In this document: piece by piece, positions 40,064 through 47,150 of the stretch
Numbering within the stretch: the stretch's first letter is position 1
Layout: the number at the start of each line of letters is the position of its first letter
Notes under the pieces: model-generated
What the model saw: the letters and a program-made list of their open reading frames with translations, nothing else
Databases searched by the model: none
What the model was told of the DNA's origin: nothing
Program-made: the position numbers and the translations under genes
Source: Muribaculaceae bacterium
GTDB lineage: Bacteria; Bacteroidota; Bacteroidia; Bacteroidales; Muribaculaceae
Assembly (NCBI GenBank): GCA_017619935.1
Contig: JAFZRJ010000007.1
Location: 1 to 47,150 of the forward strand
Direction: 5' to 3'
DNA length: 47,150 nucleotides

Positions 40064-42235
40064 ATGAGAAAATTTTATCGCTTGTGCTGGTTGGCCGCTA
40101 TGATGCTAGTGGTCACAACGGTTGTGAACGCACAAAAACAATTCACGCTCGAAGACCTGAACTTCGGCGGAACCAACTATCGCAACATGATACCGCAGAA
40201 CAAGTCTTTGACGTGGTGGGGCGATCAACTCGTGAGGGTGGGGAGCGACACCTGTTGGCTTGTTGACGCTGTCAAAGGTAAGGAGAAGGTGCTGTTCACG
40301 CTCGAGGTGGTCAACGGCTGGAAGAAAGTGGATGCCGAGTTGACGTCGTTGGCTGGCGTGCAGTTCCCTTACCCCGATGAACCGCTGATGCTCGTTGCAT
40401 CGGCCGAGGAACGCCTGTTGGTCAATTTTAAATCCCGCGACATCGTTTGGCGGCAACCTCGCGAAAAGGGGGTTCAAGCCAGCGGGTGGAACAAGAAAAG
40501 CCGTTGCATGGCATGGGTCAAGGACGACAACCTGTGGCTGACCGATGCGCAGGGAAAGAGCCGCCAAATCACTTCCGACGGGTCGCGCGACATCGTTTAT
40601 GGTCAGGCCGTGCACCGCAACGAGTTCGGCATTGACGGCGGTCTGTTTTGGAACCCCGACGGTACGCGTCTGGCTTTTTATCGCATGGACCAGAGCATGG
40701 TGACCGATTATCCGCTGGTGAATGTGCCCGAGCTTGACGACACAACCCGTGTCATCGCTCAGGCCGCGCCCGAGAAGTACCCCATGGCGGGTCAAACGTC
40801 GCATAAGGTGACGGTGGGTGTGCTGGACGTGGCAACGGGCGACACGCTGTATCTGCAAGCTGGCGACCCCACTGACCGCTACTTTACCAATGTGGCTTGG
40901 AATCCGGCAGGGACAGTGATTTATATCATGGAACTGAACCGCGACCAGAACGATTGCCGCCTGGTGAGCTACGATGCCACCACTGGCCGGCGCATCGCTG
41001 AATTATATCGTGAGACCCACGAAAAATATGTCGAGCCCCAAACTCCAATCGTGTTCCTCCCTTGGGACGACAACCAGTTTGTCATACAGAGCCAGAGGGA
41101 TGGCTACAATCATCTTTATCTGTTCGATGCCGCTGGTCGGGAACTGAGGCAACTCACCCGGGGCGAGTGGACGGTGATGGAATTTATGGGATTTGACACC
41201 GAGCGGAAGTCGATGGTCATAGCGGCCAACGCCGAAAGTCCTATTCAACGTAACCTTTATCGTGTGGATGTGACCACGGGACAAATGACCCGCATCGATG
41301 AGGGTGGGAGAGGGTGGCATTCCGGCCTGCTGAGTCCGAGCGGGAAGAGGCTTGTTGACTATTATCAAGAGCCCACAGTGCCGCGTAATATCGCTGTGGT
41401 GGATGTGCGCGATAATGTGCAGTACAGTTATTTCCACGCGCCCGATCCATGGGATGGCTATGCCGTGCCCGAATATCGGTGTGGCACTATCAAGGCCGAT
41501 GACGGAACGACCGACCTCTACTATCGCATGGTGATGCCAGTGGATTTCGACCCCACGAAAAAATATCCCACGGTGGTCTATGTCTATGGTGGGCCGCATG
41601 CCCACAATGTGGACGCCCGATGGCACTACGCCAGCCGTTCATGGGAAACCTATATGGCCCAGCGTGGCTATTTGCTGTTCATCCTTGACAACCGTGGCAG
41701 CGAGAACCGTGGGCGTGAGTTTGAGCAAGCCACGTTCCGGCAGTTGGGGCAGGTGGAGATGCAGGATCAGATGCGTGGAGTGGACTTCCTGCGCACGTTG
41801 CAGTACATCAATACCACTCGGCTGGGTGTGCACGGATGGAGCTACGGCGGTTTTATGACCATCAGCCTGATGACCAATTACCCCGACGTGTTTAAGGTTG
41901 GCGTGGCCGGAGGGCCGGTAATTGACTGGAAATGGTACGAAGTGATGTACGGTGAGCGATATATGGACACGCCGCAGGATAATCCCGAGGGGTATGCCAA
42001 GGTGAGTCTGCTGAACAAAGCCGAGAACTTGAAGGGACGACTCCAAATCATCATTGGGTTGAACGACCCCACGGTGGTGCCGCAACATGCCTACAGTTTC
42101 CTGAAAGCGTGTGTGGCCGTGGGCACTCAGCCCGATTTCTATGTCTATCCCGGGCAGGGGCATAACATGAGGGGACACCAAAGCGTGCATCTGCATGAGC
42201 GCATCACCCGTTATTTTGATGATTACCTGAAGTAG
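40064..42235 (+). CDS. S9 family peptidase, dipeptidyl peptidase IV type
   Basis: A 723-residue exported serine peptidase that would remove X-Pro or X-Ala dipeptides from peptide N-termini. The signal peptide is about 1-24 (ending VVNA). The N-terminal part to about 470 is a DPP IV-type propeller (RHIVYGQ-like blades, FGIDGGLFWNPDGTRLAFYRMDQS in parts, with the DE-type binding region NVPELDD). The C-terminal alpha/beta-hydrolase domain has PTVVYVYGGPHAHNV, the nucleophile Ser593 in GWSYGGFMT, Asp668 in GLNDPTVVP and His700 in GQGHNM. The 75/32 spacing of the triad fits DPP IV. It starts 48 bases after the CotH gene and has a terminator behind it. Confidence 0.94.
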   Translation: MRKFYRLCWLAAMMLVVTTVVNAQKQFTLEDLNFGGTNYRNMIPQNKSLTWWGDQLVRVGSDTCWLVDAVKGKEKVLFTLEVVNGWKKVDAELTSLAGVQFPYPDEPLMLVASAEERLLVNFKSRDIVWRQPREKGVQASGWNKKSRCMAWVKDDNLWLTDAQGKSRQITSDGSRDIVYGQAVHRNEFGIDGGLFWNPDGTRLAFYRMDQSMVTDYPLVNVPELDDTTRVIAQAAPEKYPMAGQTSHKVTVGVLDVATGDTLYLQAGDPTDRYFTNVAWNPAGTVIYIMELNRDQNDCRLVSYDATTGRRIAELYRETHEKYVEPQTPIVFLPWDDNQFVIQSQRDGYNHLYLFDAAGRELRQLTRGEWTVMEFMGFDTERKSMVIAANAESPIQRNLYRVDVTTGQMTRIDEGGRGWHSGLLSPSGKRLVDYYQEPTVPRNIAVVDVRDNVQYSYFHAPDPWDGYAVPEYRCGTIKADDGTTDLYYRMVMPVDFDPTKKYPTVVYVYGGPHAHNVDARWHYASRSWETYMAQRGYLLFILDNRGSENRGREFEQATFRQLGQVEMQDQMRGVDFLRTLQYINTTRLGVHGWSYGGFMTISLMTNYPDVFKVGVAGGPVIDWKWYEVMYGERYMDTPQDNPEGYAKVSLLNKAENLKGRLQIIIGLNDPTVVPQHAYSFLKACVAVGTQPDFYVYPGQGHNMRGHQSVHLHERITRYFDDYLK

Positions 42236-42257
42236 TTCACTTCATCTGCAAATAGCA

Positions 42258-42294
42258 AACGACCTTGACTCCCACACGGGGTCAAGGCCGTTTT
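42258..42294. terminator. Terminator between the S9 peptidase and fba
   Basis: AAACG-A-CCTTGAC pairs with GTCAAGG-C-CGTTTT around TCCCACACGGG. T-rich ends on both strands suit both convergent genes. Confidence 0.85.
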
Positions 42295-42330
42295 GTTTGA
42301 TACTCTTACGGGGCTTGTCGCCACCAAGAC

Positions 42331-43332
42331 TTACTCAGCCTTGCCATTGCTGCCCAGCACTTCGATGATTTTGTGCTTGTAGAGTTTCTCCATCTCGTCG
42401 CGAGCGGGACCGCAGTATTTGCGGGGGTCAAACTCGCTGGGCTTTTCATCAAAGACCTTACGCACTGCAGCGGTGAAGGCCAAACGGCTGTCGCTGTCGA
42501 TGTTGATTTTGCACACAGCGCTCTTGGCGGCTTTGCGCAGTTGCTCCTCGGGAATACCTACGGCGTTGGGCATCTTTCCTCCGTGAGCGTTGATGATGTC
42601 GACATACTCTTGAGGTACGCTCGATGAGCCGTGCAGCACGATGGGGAATCCGGGCAATTTCTCCATGATGGCATCAAGCACGTCGAATGCCAGTGGGGGA
42701 GGCACGAGGCGACCAGTGACGGGGTCAATGGTGCACTGCTCGGGAGTGAACTTGTAAGCGCCATGGCTGGTGCCGATGCTGATGGCGAGCGAGTCACAGC
42801 CGGTGCGAGTGGCGAAGTCGATAACCTCTTCGGGCTTGGTGTAGTGCGACTCTTCGGCTTGAACCTCATCTTCAACACCTGCCAGCACGCCCAGCTCGGC
42901 TTCGACAGTCACGTCGAACTGATGGGCATATTCCACAACCTTCTTGGTCAATGCGATGTTTTCTTCATAGGGCAGGGAGCTGCCGTCAATCATCACGCTC
43001 GAGAAACCGTAGTCGACGCAGCTCTTGCACACCTCGAATGAATCGCCATGGTCAAGATGCAAGCAAATCTGCGGATGCTCCCAACCGAGCTCCTTTGCAT
43101 ACTCCACAGCACCCTCGGCCATGTAGCGCAACAGCGTTTGGTTGGCATAGTTGCGAGCGCCTTTCGACACCTGAAGGATGACGGGCGACTTGGTCTCGGC
43201 GGCAGCCTTGATGATGGCCTGCAACTGCTCCATGTTGTTGAAGTTAAATGCGGGGATGGCATATCCGCCATTGATTGCTTTAGCAAACATTTCTCTGGTG
43301 TTAACCAGTCCTAAATCTTTGTAGCTTACCAT
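42331..43332 (-). CDS. fba: Fructose-bisphosphate aldolase, class II
   Basis: Zinc-dependent glycolytic/gluconeogenic aldolase of 333 residues. Zinc and substrate motifs are AIPAFNFNNMEQLQAI, LHLDHGDSFEVCKSCVDYGFSSVMIDGS (in parts), EAELGVLAG, the YTKPEEVIDFATRTGCDSLAISIGTSHG region, VLHGSSSVPQEY and NIDSDSRLAFTAAVR. The length fits class IIA/B enzymes of Bacteroidota. A -7 element TACTTTTG is at 43384-43391 on the minus strand. It is convergent with the S9 peptidase gene. Confidence 0.97.
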   Translation of the reverse strand: MVSYKDLGLVNTREMFAKAINGGYAIPAFNFNNMEQLQAIIKAAAETKSPVILQVSKGARNYANQTLLRYMAEGAVEYAKELGWEHPQICLHLDHGDSFEVCKSCVDYGFSSVMIDGSSLPYEENIALTKKVVEYAHQFDVTVEAELGVLAGVEDEVQAEESHYTKPEEVIDFATRTGCDSLAISIGTSHGAYKFTPEQCTIDPVTGRLVPPPLAFDVLDAIMEKLPGFPIVLHGSSSVPQEYVDIINAHGGKMPNAVGIPEEQLRKAAKSAVCKINIDSDSRLAFTAAVRKVFDEKPSEFDPRKYCGPARDEMEKLYKHKIIEVLGSNGKAE

Positions 43333-43560
43333 GTTATGATTAAATTAAAAAATCGGTAAATAAAACTATTAACTTTTCAACGGCAAAAGTACGAAATTAT
43401 TTACAATAGGTGCCCGATATGTCCCCTTATTAACAAATAATAATACCCGACCTTCCACTTTTTCAGCTGTCAAAGATTGCCGACGCTCACTTGAAAGTCG
43501 TTGAATGCCTGTTGTTTGAGATTCACATCGCCAAGATTTTTCAAAAAAATATTCAAAATA

Positions 43561-43592
43561 CTTGCACAGTTCAGTTAAAGGCAGTAATTTTG
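43561..43592 (+). promoter_or_regulatory. Promoter of the tRNA-Pro gene
   Basis: CTTG (43561-43564) and TAATTTTG (43585-43592) are 20 nt apart, about 36 bases before the mature tRNA. Confidence 0.7.
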
Positions 43593-43628
43593 CATCGCTT
43601 TTCCGAAAATTATTTCGGATTTGCAGTT

Positions 43629-43703
43629 CGGGATGTAGCTCAGTCCGGTTAGAGTACGCGTCTGGGGGGCGTGGGGTCGCTAGTTCGAATCTAGTCATCC
43701 CGA
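43629..43703 (+). tRNA. tRNA-Pro (anticodon GGG)
   Basis: A complete 75-nt cloverleaf. The acceptor stem CGGGATG pairs perfectly with CATCCCG, D stem GCTC/GAGT, anticodon stem CGCGT/GCGTG with loop CTGGGGG (anticodon GGG, reading CCC and CCU), T stem GCTAG/CTAGT with loop TTCGAAT, discriminator A. The CCA end is not encoded. It is followed by a strong terminator. Confidence 0.96.
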
Positions 43704-43712
43704 CTGAAAAGG

Positions 43713-43761
43713 AAAAGGTTGGTAAATAGGCGATTAAGCCATTTATCAACCTTTCTTTTTT
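43713..43761 (+). terminator. Terminator after tRNA-Pro
   Basis: AAAGGTTGGTAAAT pairs with ATTTATCAACCTTT (one mismatch) around AGGCGATTAAGCC, followed by CTTTTTT. It is a 14-bp stem. Confidence 0.88.
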
Positions 43762-43977
43762 GCGGATTTAGGCGGAAAATGCCGTAGAAAAAGCAAAAAC
43801 TGCAGAAAAAAGAACTCAAATATTTATAGTAATGGTTATTTATTGAAAAAATACGTATCTTTGTCATCTAAATTTAGGGCAATGTTGTATATTCTTTTTG
43901 ATGTTAACACCAATTACTTTATAAATAACCTGCTATGAATTTGATTCAAAGCTAATTAATTGATGCCAAATTGACTT

Positions 43978-45573
43978 ATGTATTGCAACAAATGTGGTTG
44001 TCTGCTTCCTGACAATGCGAATTTTTGTCCAAAGTGTGGCGAAACAGTGGTAAGCAACGAAAATGAATTTACGTCTGAGTTTGAAACTGACAATTCACAA
44101 TTAGACGAGTATCCAAAATCCGAACTCACGTCGGAAAAAGGGGAAAAAGGACTTAAAAGCATTGTTTGGATTAGTGCCATAGCTATTTTTATTATTGCTG
44201 CAGCTATTGGCGGTTGGATGTATTGGGATAATAAGCTCAAACAAGAAGCTAATGACCGTGCTTTGGCACTCGAACAAGCACGGCTCGATTCTTTCGCGGC
44301 TGAAAAGGAACGAATTGCCGGCATCATGGCTGCTCCGGAGATCAAAGTCAATGAAAAAGGCTTCTTCTCCATTGAAGACTGTCCTACGACCCACGAAGGT
44401 TTAGGGATCAAGTTCACATTCAGTTATGACGAAACCTACAAAATAGTTGAATCAATCGAGATAATCCGTGATGAGGACGTAGTACTTTTTATACACAATT
44501 ATAATACTGAAGAAAGAAAAATATGCTTATATCGTGAATCCGATGAAGATGTTCCAATTCATTATCTCGATGCCAACTTCGACGGTTATATTGATGTGTA
44601 TATTGGACATGTAGGGCAGGATTCAGGAGGGTCTGAGTTGGTGCTATGGAATCCGGAAAAAGAATCGTTTGAACGTGTGCTCATAGATTATGAAGGCTCA
44701 TCTTGTCCTGTATGTTTAGATGATGTCTTATTTTCTCCATCAAGCAAATCTTTATATTCGACAGGCTATGGATATGAGGGTGAGCCAAAAGTAAAGAAAG
44801 AATGGCAAGGGAATAAATTGGTGTCAAAAGAAGAACTGGTGGAGATTATGACTCGCAGTAGTTATGAGATGTACGATGTGACTAACCGATACACTTTACG
44901 TGAAGTCAATGATGGTAAAGTGATATGTAGCACCGATAATCCCAGTCAATTACCTGGTGAGTGGCAAAAGATTGCATGGACGCCCGATGAGGAAGAAGAA
45001 GCACAATTTGCTGAAGAGGACCGCCGAGCCGAAGAAATGAAAAATATTGAGTGGATGTATGGTACATGGCGATGTGATGTTGGCGGAGGTGCATATACTA
45101 TGGTAACAATAACATCTTCAGAAATCAGAGGACATTATTTTTTACCCATTAGAGGCGAGTATTCTTTGGGGTCTTCATCTTATCGCATAGAGGGTGACAG
45201 ACTTATCTCGGATAAGTTACAACTGCGCCTTGACAGGGAGAATCAAAGAGTGCTTGGTAACGATGGAAGACCATTCTATAGGTCATCGTCATCTTCAACA
45301 CAAAAATCAAATAATAGTTATAGTCAATCGAATTCCACACCAAGATATATATTAAGTAAAGAAAAAGATGTGCAAGACCACATAGATGAATTATACCTTT
45401 CGATTCGTTCGGGGCAAATGGGTCCGAACATCATATTTCTTCGTCAAGCTCTTCCATCTGAGTTTGATGATCTTATCAACTATTACAGCAGGGAGGGAAA
45501 TTATAATAAAGTACGCGATTACCAATACAAGAAACGAGTCGTTATGAATGCTTTTCGAGAAATAGGCATGTAA
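43978..45573 (+). CDS. Zinc-ribbon membrane protein of unknown function
   Basis: A 531-residue protein. It starts with a double-CxxC zinc ribbon (C3, C6, C17, C20: MYCNKCGCLLPDNANFCPKCG in parts), an acidic linker, then one transmembrane helix at about 60-82 (IVWISAIAIFIIAAAIGGWM), so the ribbon is likely cytoplasmic and the rest outside. Beyond it are a charged helix, a strand-rich domain of about 120-300 (YLDANFDGYIDVYIGHVG, like a calcium-loop or VCBS-type repeat), a second domain near 350-440 (MYGTWRCDVGGGAYTMVTI), a serine-rich linker and a helical end. The base composition is more AT-rich than the neighbours. A -7 element TATCTTTG lies at 43856-43863, with a long leader of about 108 nt. 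No enzyme motif is seen. Confidence 0.8.
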   Translation: MYCNKCGCLLPDNANFCPKCGETVVSNENEFTSEFETDNSQLDEYPKSELTSEKGEKGLKSIVWISAIAIFIIAAAIGGWMYWDNKLKQEANDRALALEQARLDSFAAEKERIAGIMAAPEIKVNEKGFFSIEDCPTTHEGLGIKFTFSYDETYKIVESIEIIRDEDVVLFIHNYNTEERKICLYRESDEDVPIHYLDANFDGYIDVYIGHVGQDSGGSELVLWNPEKESFERVLIDYEGSSCPVCLDDVLFSPSSKSLYSTGYGYEGEPKVKKEWQGNKLVSKEELVEIMTRSSYEMYDVTNRYTLREVNDGKVICSTDNPSQLPGEWQKIAWTPDEEEEAQFAEEDRRAEEMKNIEWMYGTWRCDVGGGAYTMVTITSSEIRGHYFLPIRGEYSLGSSSYRIEGDRLISDKLQLRLDRENQRVLGNDGRPFYRSSSSSTQKSNNSYSQSNSTPRYILSKEKDVQDHIDELYLSIRSGQMGPNIIFLRQALPSEFDDLINYYSREGNYNKVRDYQYKKRVVMNAFREIGM

Positions 45574-45802
45574 ATAATTTGAAATCTTAATTGTCATTCG
45601 CATCTGTGGGCTAATAATCGCAGATATTACGATCGGCTCAAATGACGATATGATACTTTAATTAATGGAAAAGGCTGAACCTCTCGGCGAGGTCTTGCCA
45701 TGAACAAAATCTTAAAGTGCTGATACTTTCCTCTGAAGAAAACGTTTCTTCATCTCGATAGGCTCATATGTTGAGATTTTTGTCTATTTTTGCATCATTA
45801 AA

Positions 45803-46564
45803 TTGATTGCTTTGCTTGACAAAATAAAAAAACTGGTTGATTTCTGTTTGAATAAGTACGCGTGGTTGCTATCGCTCGTGCTTAAAATCAATGTCGTGCG
45901 TCTCAACAAAGAAAGATACACGCGCAAGGTGGTGCATCGTTTCTGTCGTGACAATGAGGATGAGATGTGTCGCAAGGCTCTGGAGACGTCATTGTCGAGC
46001 GTTCTCACCGACAAGCAGAAGCAGCGGCAGTATAAGTCGGTACTAAGGACTTTTGGCTCCATGGTATTTCTGATGTCGTTCACCACCTGTTTTCCCGAGA
46101 GTATCATGGGAATTGTGATTGGCTGCGTCGTAGATATTGCATTCTTCCAAGCATGTCTCTATATGGCTATGCAGCGCATCCTCCTGCTATACGGCACACC
46201 GGAGGACGAACATGCCGATGAGACCAAGGCTGTGCAGAAGGTCGTGGCCATCGAGAGTTCAGGACTAATGCTGGGCAAGTACCCGCTGTTACAGAAGATG
46301 AAGAGCGCAGTGGGATGGCTTGCACGGCAACTGGTGAAGCGCATTGGCCCCAAGTACCTGGCCAAGGCATCAAGAACCGTCTTTATCGTGTTACGCCGCC
46401 AGGCCATCAAGTGGTTCTCGATTGTCATTGCCAAGGAGCAGGTCGATATGCTCTTCAGCTTGATTGTTCCCGTGACCTGCGCTTTGATTGCCGGAATCGT
46501 GTCTGTGATTATTTTCATTCCCATGTGCAGCAAACTGAGAAAACACCTAATAAAGCAAACATAG
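45803..46564 (+). CDS. EcsC-like membrane-associated protein
   Basis: A protein of about 253 residues with a possible EcsC-type domain: PESIMGIVIGCVVDIAFFQACLYMAMQRILLLYGTPEDE (in parts) recalls the EcsC pattern of a membrane stretch with aspartate, then helix, then a YG-x-D end, followed by a basic helical part and a final hydrophobic region (VPVTCALIAGIVSVIIFIPM). The start is uncertain: the frame opens with TTG at 45803, 11 bases behind a -7 element TATTTTTG (45785-45792), and no ATG occurs for the first 50 codons; TTG at 45812 is another choice. The 229 bases before it hold only that -7 element and small palindromes. The function is unknown. Confidence 0.6.
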   Translation: MIALLDKIKKLVDFCLNKYAWLLSLVLKINVVRLNKERYTRKVVHRFCRDNEDEMCRKALETSLSSVLTDKQKQRQYKSVLRTFGSMVFLMSFTTCFPESIMGIVIGCVVDIAFFQACLYMAMQRILLLYGTPEDEHADETKAVQKVVAIESSGLMLGKYPLLQKMKSAVGWLARQLVKRIGPKYLAKASRTVFIVLRRQAIKWFSIVIAKEQVDMLFSLIVPVTCALIAGIVSVIIFIPMCSKLRKHLIKQT

Positions 46565-46639
46565 AACCACGCAGGATGTAAAAAAGGCAATGATTCACGC
46601 AAGGCTGCTGCCTTATGTTGCAAATGCAATGATTCCTAC

Positions 46640-46804
46640 CTATGCAACTTGCCGACAGTCTCGGGCGACATGCTTTCTTTGGATAATCTGCTCACTCTCG
46701 GCAATGCTCATGCAAGCATGGCCTTGCGCTCGCTTACTCGCAGATTTCTCTGTCTCGACACGGAACGCCGAGATGAGTGCTGATAGTTGGTTGGTTTCAA
46801 TCAT
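46640..46804 (-). CDS. Small hypothetical gene with a strong promoter
   Basis: A 54-residue frame from ATG at 46804 to TAG at 46642. It starts MIETNQLSALISAFRVETEK; I recall this kind of opening (LI-x-AFR-x-ETEK) at the N-terminus of small Bacteroidota proteins, so this may be a real short protein or the stub of a longer one. The support is mainly its promoter (46832-46862) and operator-like repeat. No domain is recognised. The remainder of 46565-46941 holds the SDR promoter (TATCTTTG at 46889-46896). Confidence 0.38.
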   Translation of the reverse strand: MIETNQLSALISAFRVETEKSASKRAQGHACMSIAESEQIIQRKHVARDCRQVA

Positions 46805-46807
46805 AAA

Positions 46808-46838
46808 ACTTTTGCGATGTGAATTACACCGCAAAAGT
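46808..46838. promoter_or_regulatory. Operator-like inverted repeat
   Basis: ACTTTTGCG (46808-46816) and CGCAAAAGT (46830-46838) form a perfect 9-bp inverted repeat with further pairing inside. It covers the -7 element and start site of the minus-strand promoter, so it could be a repressor site or an RNA hairpin at the very 5' end. Confidence 0.45.
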
Positions 46839-46862
46839 AGATTGATACGGATGCTCAGCAAA
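46832..46862 (-). promoter_or_regulatory. Promoter of the small minus-strand gene
   Basis: On the minus strand TTTG (46859-46862) and TACTTTTG (46832-46839) are 19 nt apart. It diverges from the SDR gene. Confidence 0.65.
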
Positions 46863-46941
46863 AGACACAATTGTAAGGCAAAAAGTTGTATCTTTGCAGC
46901 CGTAATTAGAACGATAAATCGGAATTTATAGAGGAGCTAAA

Positions 46942-47150
46942 ATGGTTAACTACGGATTGAAGGATAAAGTTGCCCTGATTACTGGTGCTAATAATCCACA
47001 GGGCATTGGAGCAACTACGGCATTATCTTTTGCTCGCGAAGGGGCAAAGGTGGTCTTGGTCTATAAAAGATTGCAAAGGCCATATGACGAGACAAAGACT
47101 GAAAGGAACGGCACTGACAAGTATTTCAAGGCAAACGCCGGGGATGCGAG
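46942..47150 (+). CDS. Short-chain dehydrogenase/reductase (partial)
   Basis: The first 69 residues of an SDR-family NAD(P)-dependent oxidoreductase, cut by the window end. It starts MVNYGLKDKVALITGANNPQ with the Rossmann nucleotide-binding glycines in TGANNPQGIG, two residues longer than the classical TGxxxGIG, and continues FAREGAKVVLVYKR. The basic residues after VVLVY suggest NADPH use. A -7 element is at 46889-46896. The substrate cannot be told from this fragment. Confidence 0.9.
   Translation, partial: MVNYGLKDKVALITGANNPQGIGATTALSFAREGAKVVLVYKRLQRPYDETKTERNGTDKYFKANAGDA

Noticed and set aside
43369-43749. 126-residue minus-strand frame containing MTRFELATPRPPDAYSNR
   Set aside because: This well-known false protein comes from translating the antisense of a tRNA-Pro gene.
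43629-45573. Genomic island integrated at tRNA-Pro
   Set aside because: No integrase is seen, and I found no repeat of the tRNA 3' end downstream within the window; AT-rich composition alone is not enough.
46590-46931. 113-residue plus-strand frame before the SDR gene
   Set aside because: It covers the divergent promoter region and ends inside the SDR leader; there is no start context or homology.

Overview
The window is chromosomal DNA of a Bacteroidota bacterium, most likely a gut Bacteroidales of the Muribaculaceae/Prevotellaceae type. The grounds are: -7 elements of the form TAnnTTTG, several paired with a TTTG-like -33 element 19-20 nt upstream; a PorV-type type IX secretion (T9SS) protein; many secreted proteins with short C-terminal tails of the IYIxNGxKVVVK kind; DUF3256, GH97 and OprP-type porin families; and C-terminal dockerin-like modules. 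The window has no integrase, transposase, phage genes or CRISPR array.

Layout. 1-330: the end of an rRNA operon, with a 5S gene and its terminator followed by a decayed second 5S copy and a second terminator. 488-4825: housekeeping genes (argS, a Bax-inhibitor-1 membrane protein, porV, ispF). 4854-7670: a TPR/transmembrane signalling-type protein of mixed base composition and a secreted protein. 7683-8131: a non-coding block of small palindromes with TTC/GAA loops. 8165-10612: a secreted phosphodiester glycosidase-like protein ending in a dockerin-like module. 10689-14665 (minus): secreted endonuclease I, a DUF3256 protein, xseA and xseB in one likely operon. 14907-16611: a family 2 glycosyltransferase and radC. 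16608-21380 (minus): lipoprotein, unknown membrane protein, SLC13 transporter, CYTH protein and a CYTH-like partner. 21474-23712 (minus): phosphate-selective-type porin plus a lamin-tail lipoprotein. 24058-27654 (minus): GH97 alpha-glucosidase-like enzyme and dnaB. 27878-28501 (minus): small outer-membrane beta-barrel.

28691-32210 holds three tandem paralogues of an unrecognised secreted family that share an almost invariant C-terminal tail and identical 17-nt spacers; the third has gained extra domains. 32456-34741 is a large surface-type protein with a dockerin-like C-terminus. 34848-37088 (minus) is a secreted, possibly propeller-like protein with a long helical insertion. 37407-38372 is a divergent efp/rpmH pair with well-formed promoters. 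38549-42235 encodes a CotH-dockerin protein and a DPP IV-type S9 peptidase. Then come fba (minus), tRNA-Pro(GGG), a zinc-ribbon membrane protein, an EcsC-like protein, a tiny minus-strand gene with a strong promoter, and the start of a short-chain dehydrogenase.

The main theme is secretion and surface display. PorV works with T9SS cargo, and at least six proteins end in canonical or degenerate T9SS-like tails. Three others end exactly at a two-repeat dockerin-like module. The leads I rate highest are the tandem paralogue array with its homogenised tail, the dockerin-like set in a T9SS organism, and the loop-conserved palindrome array.
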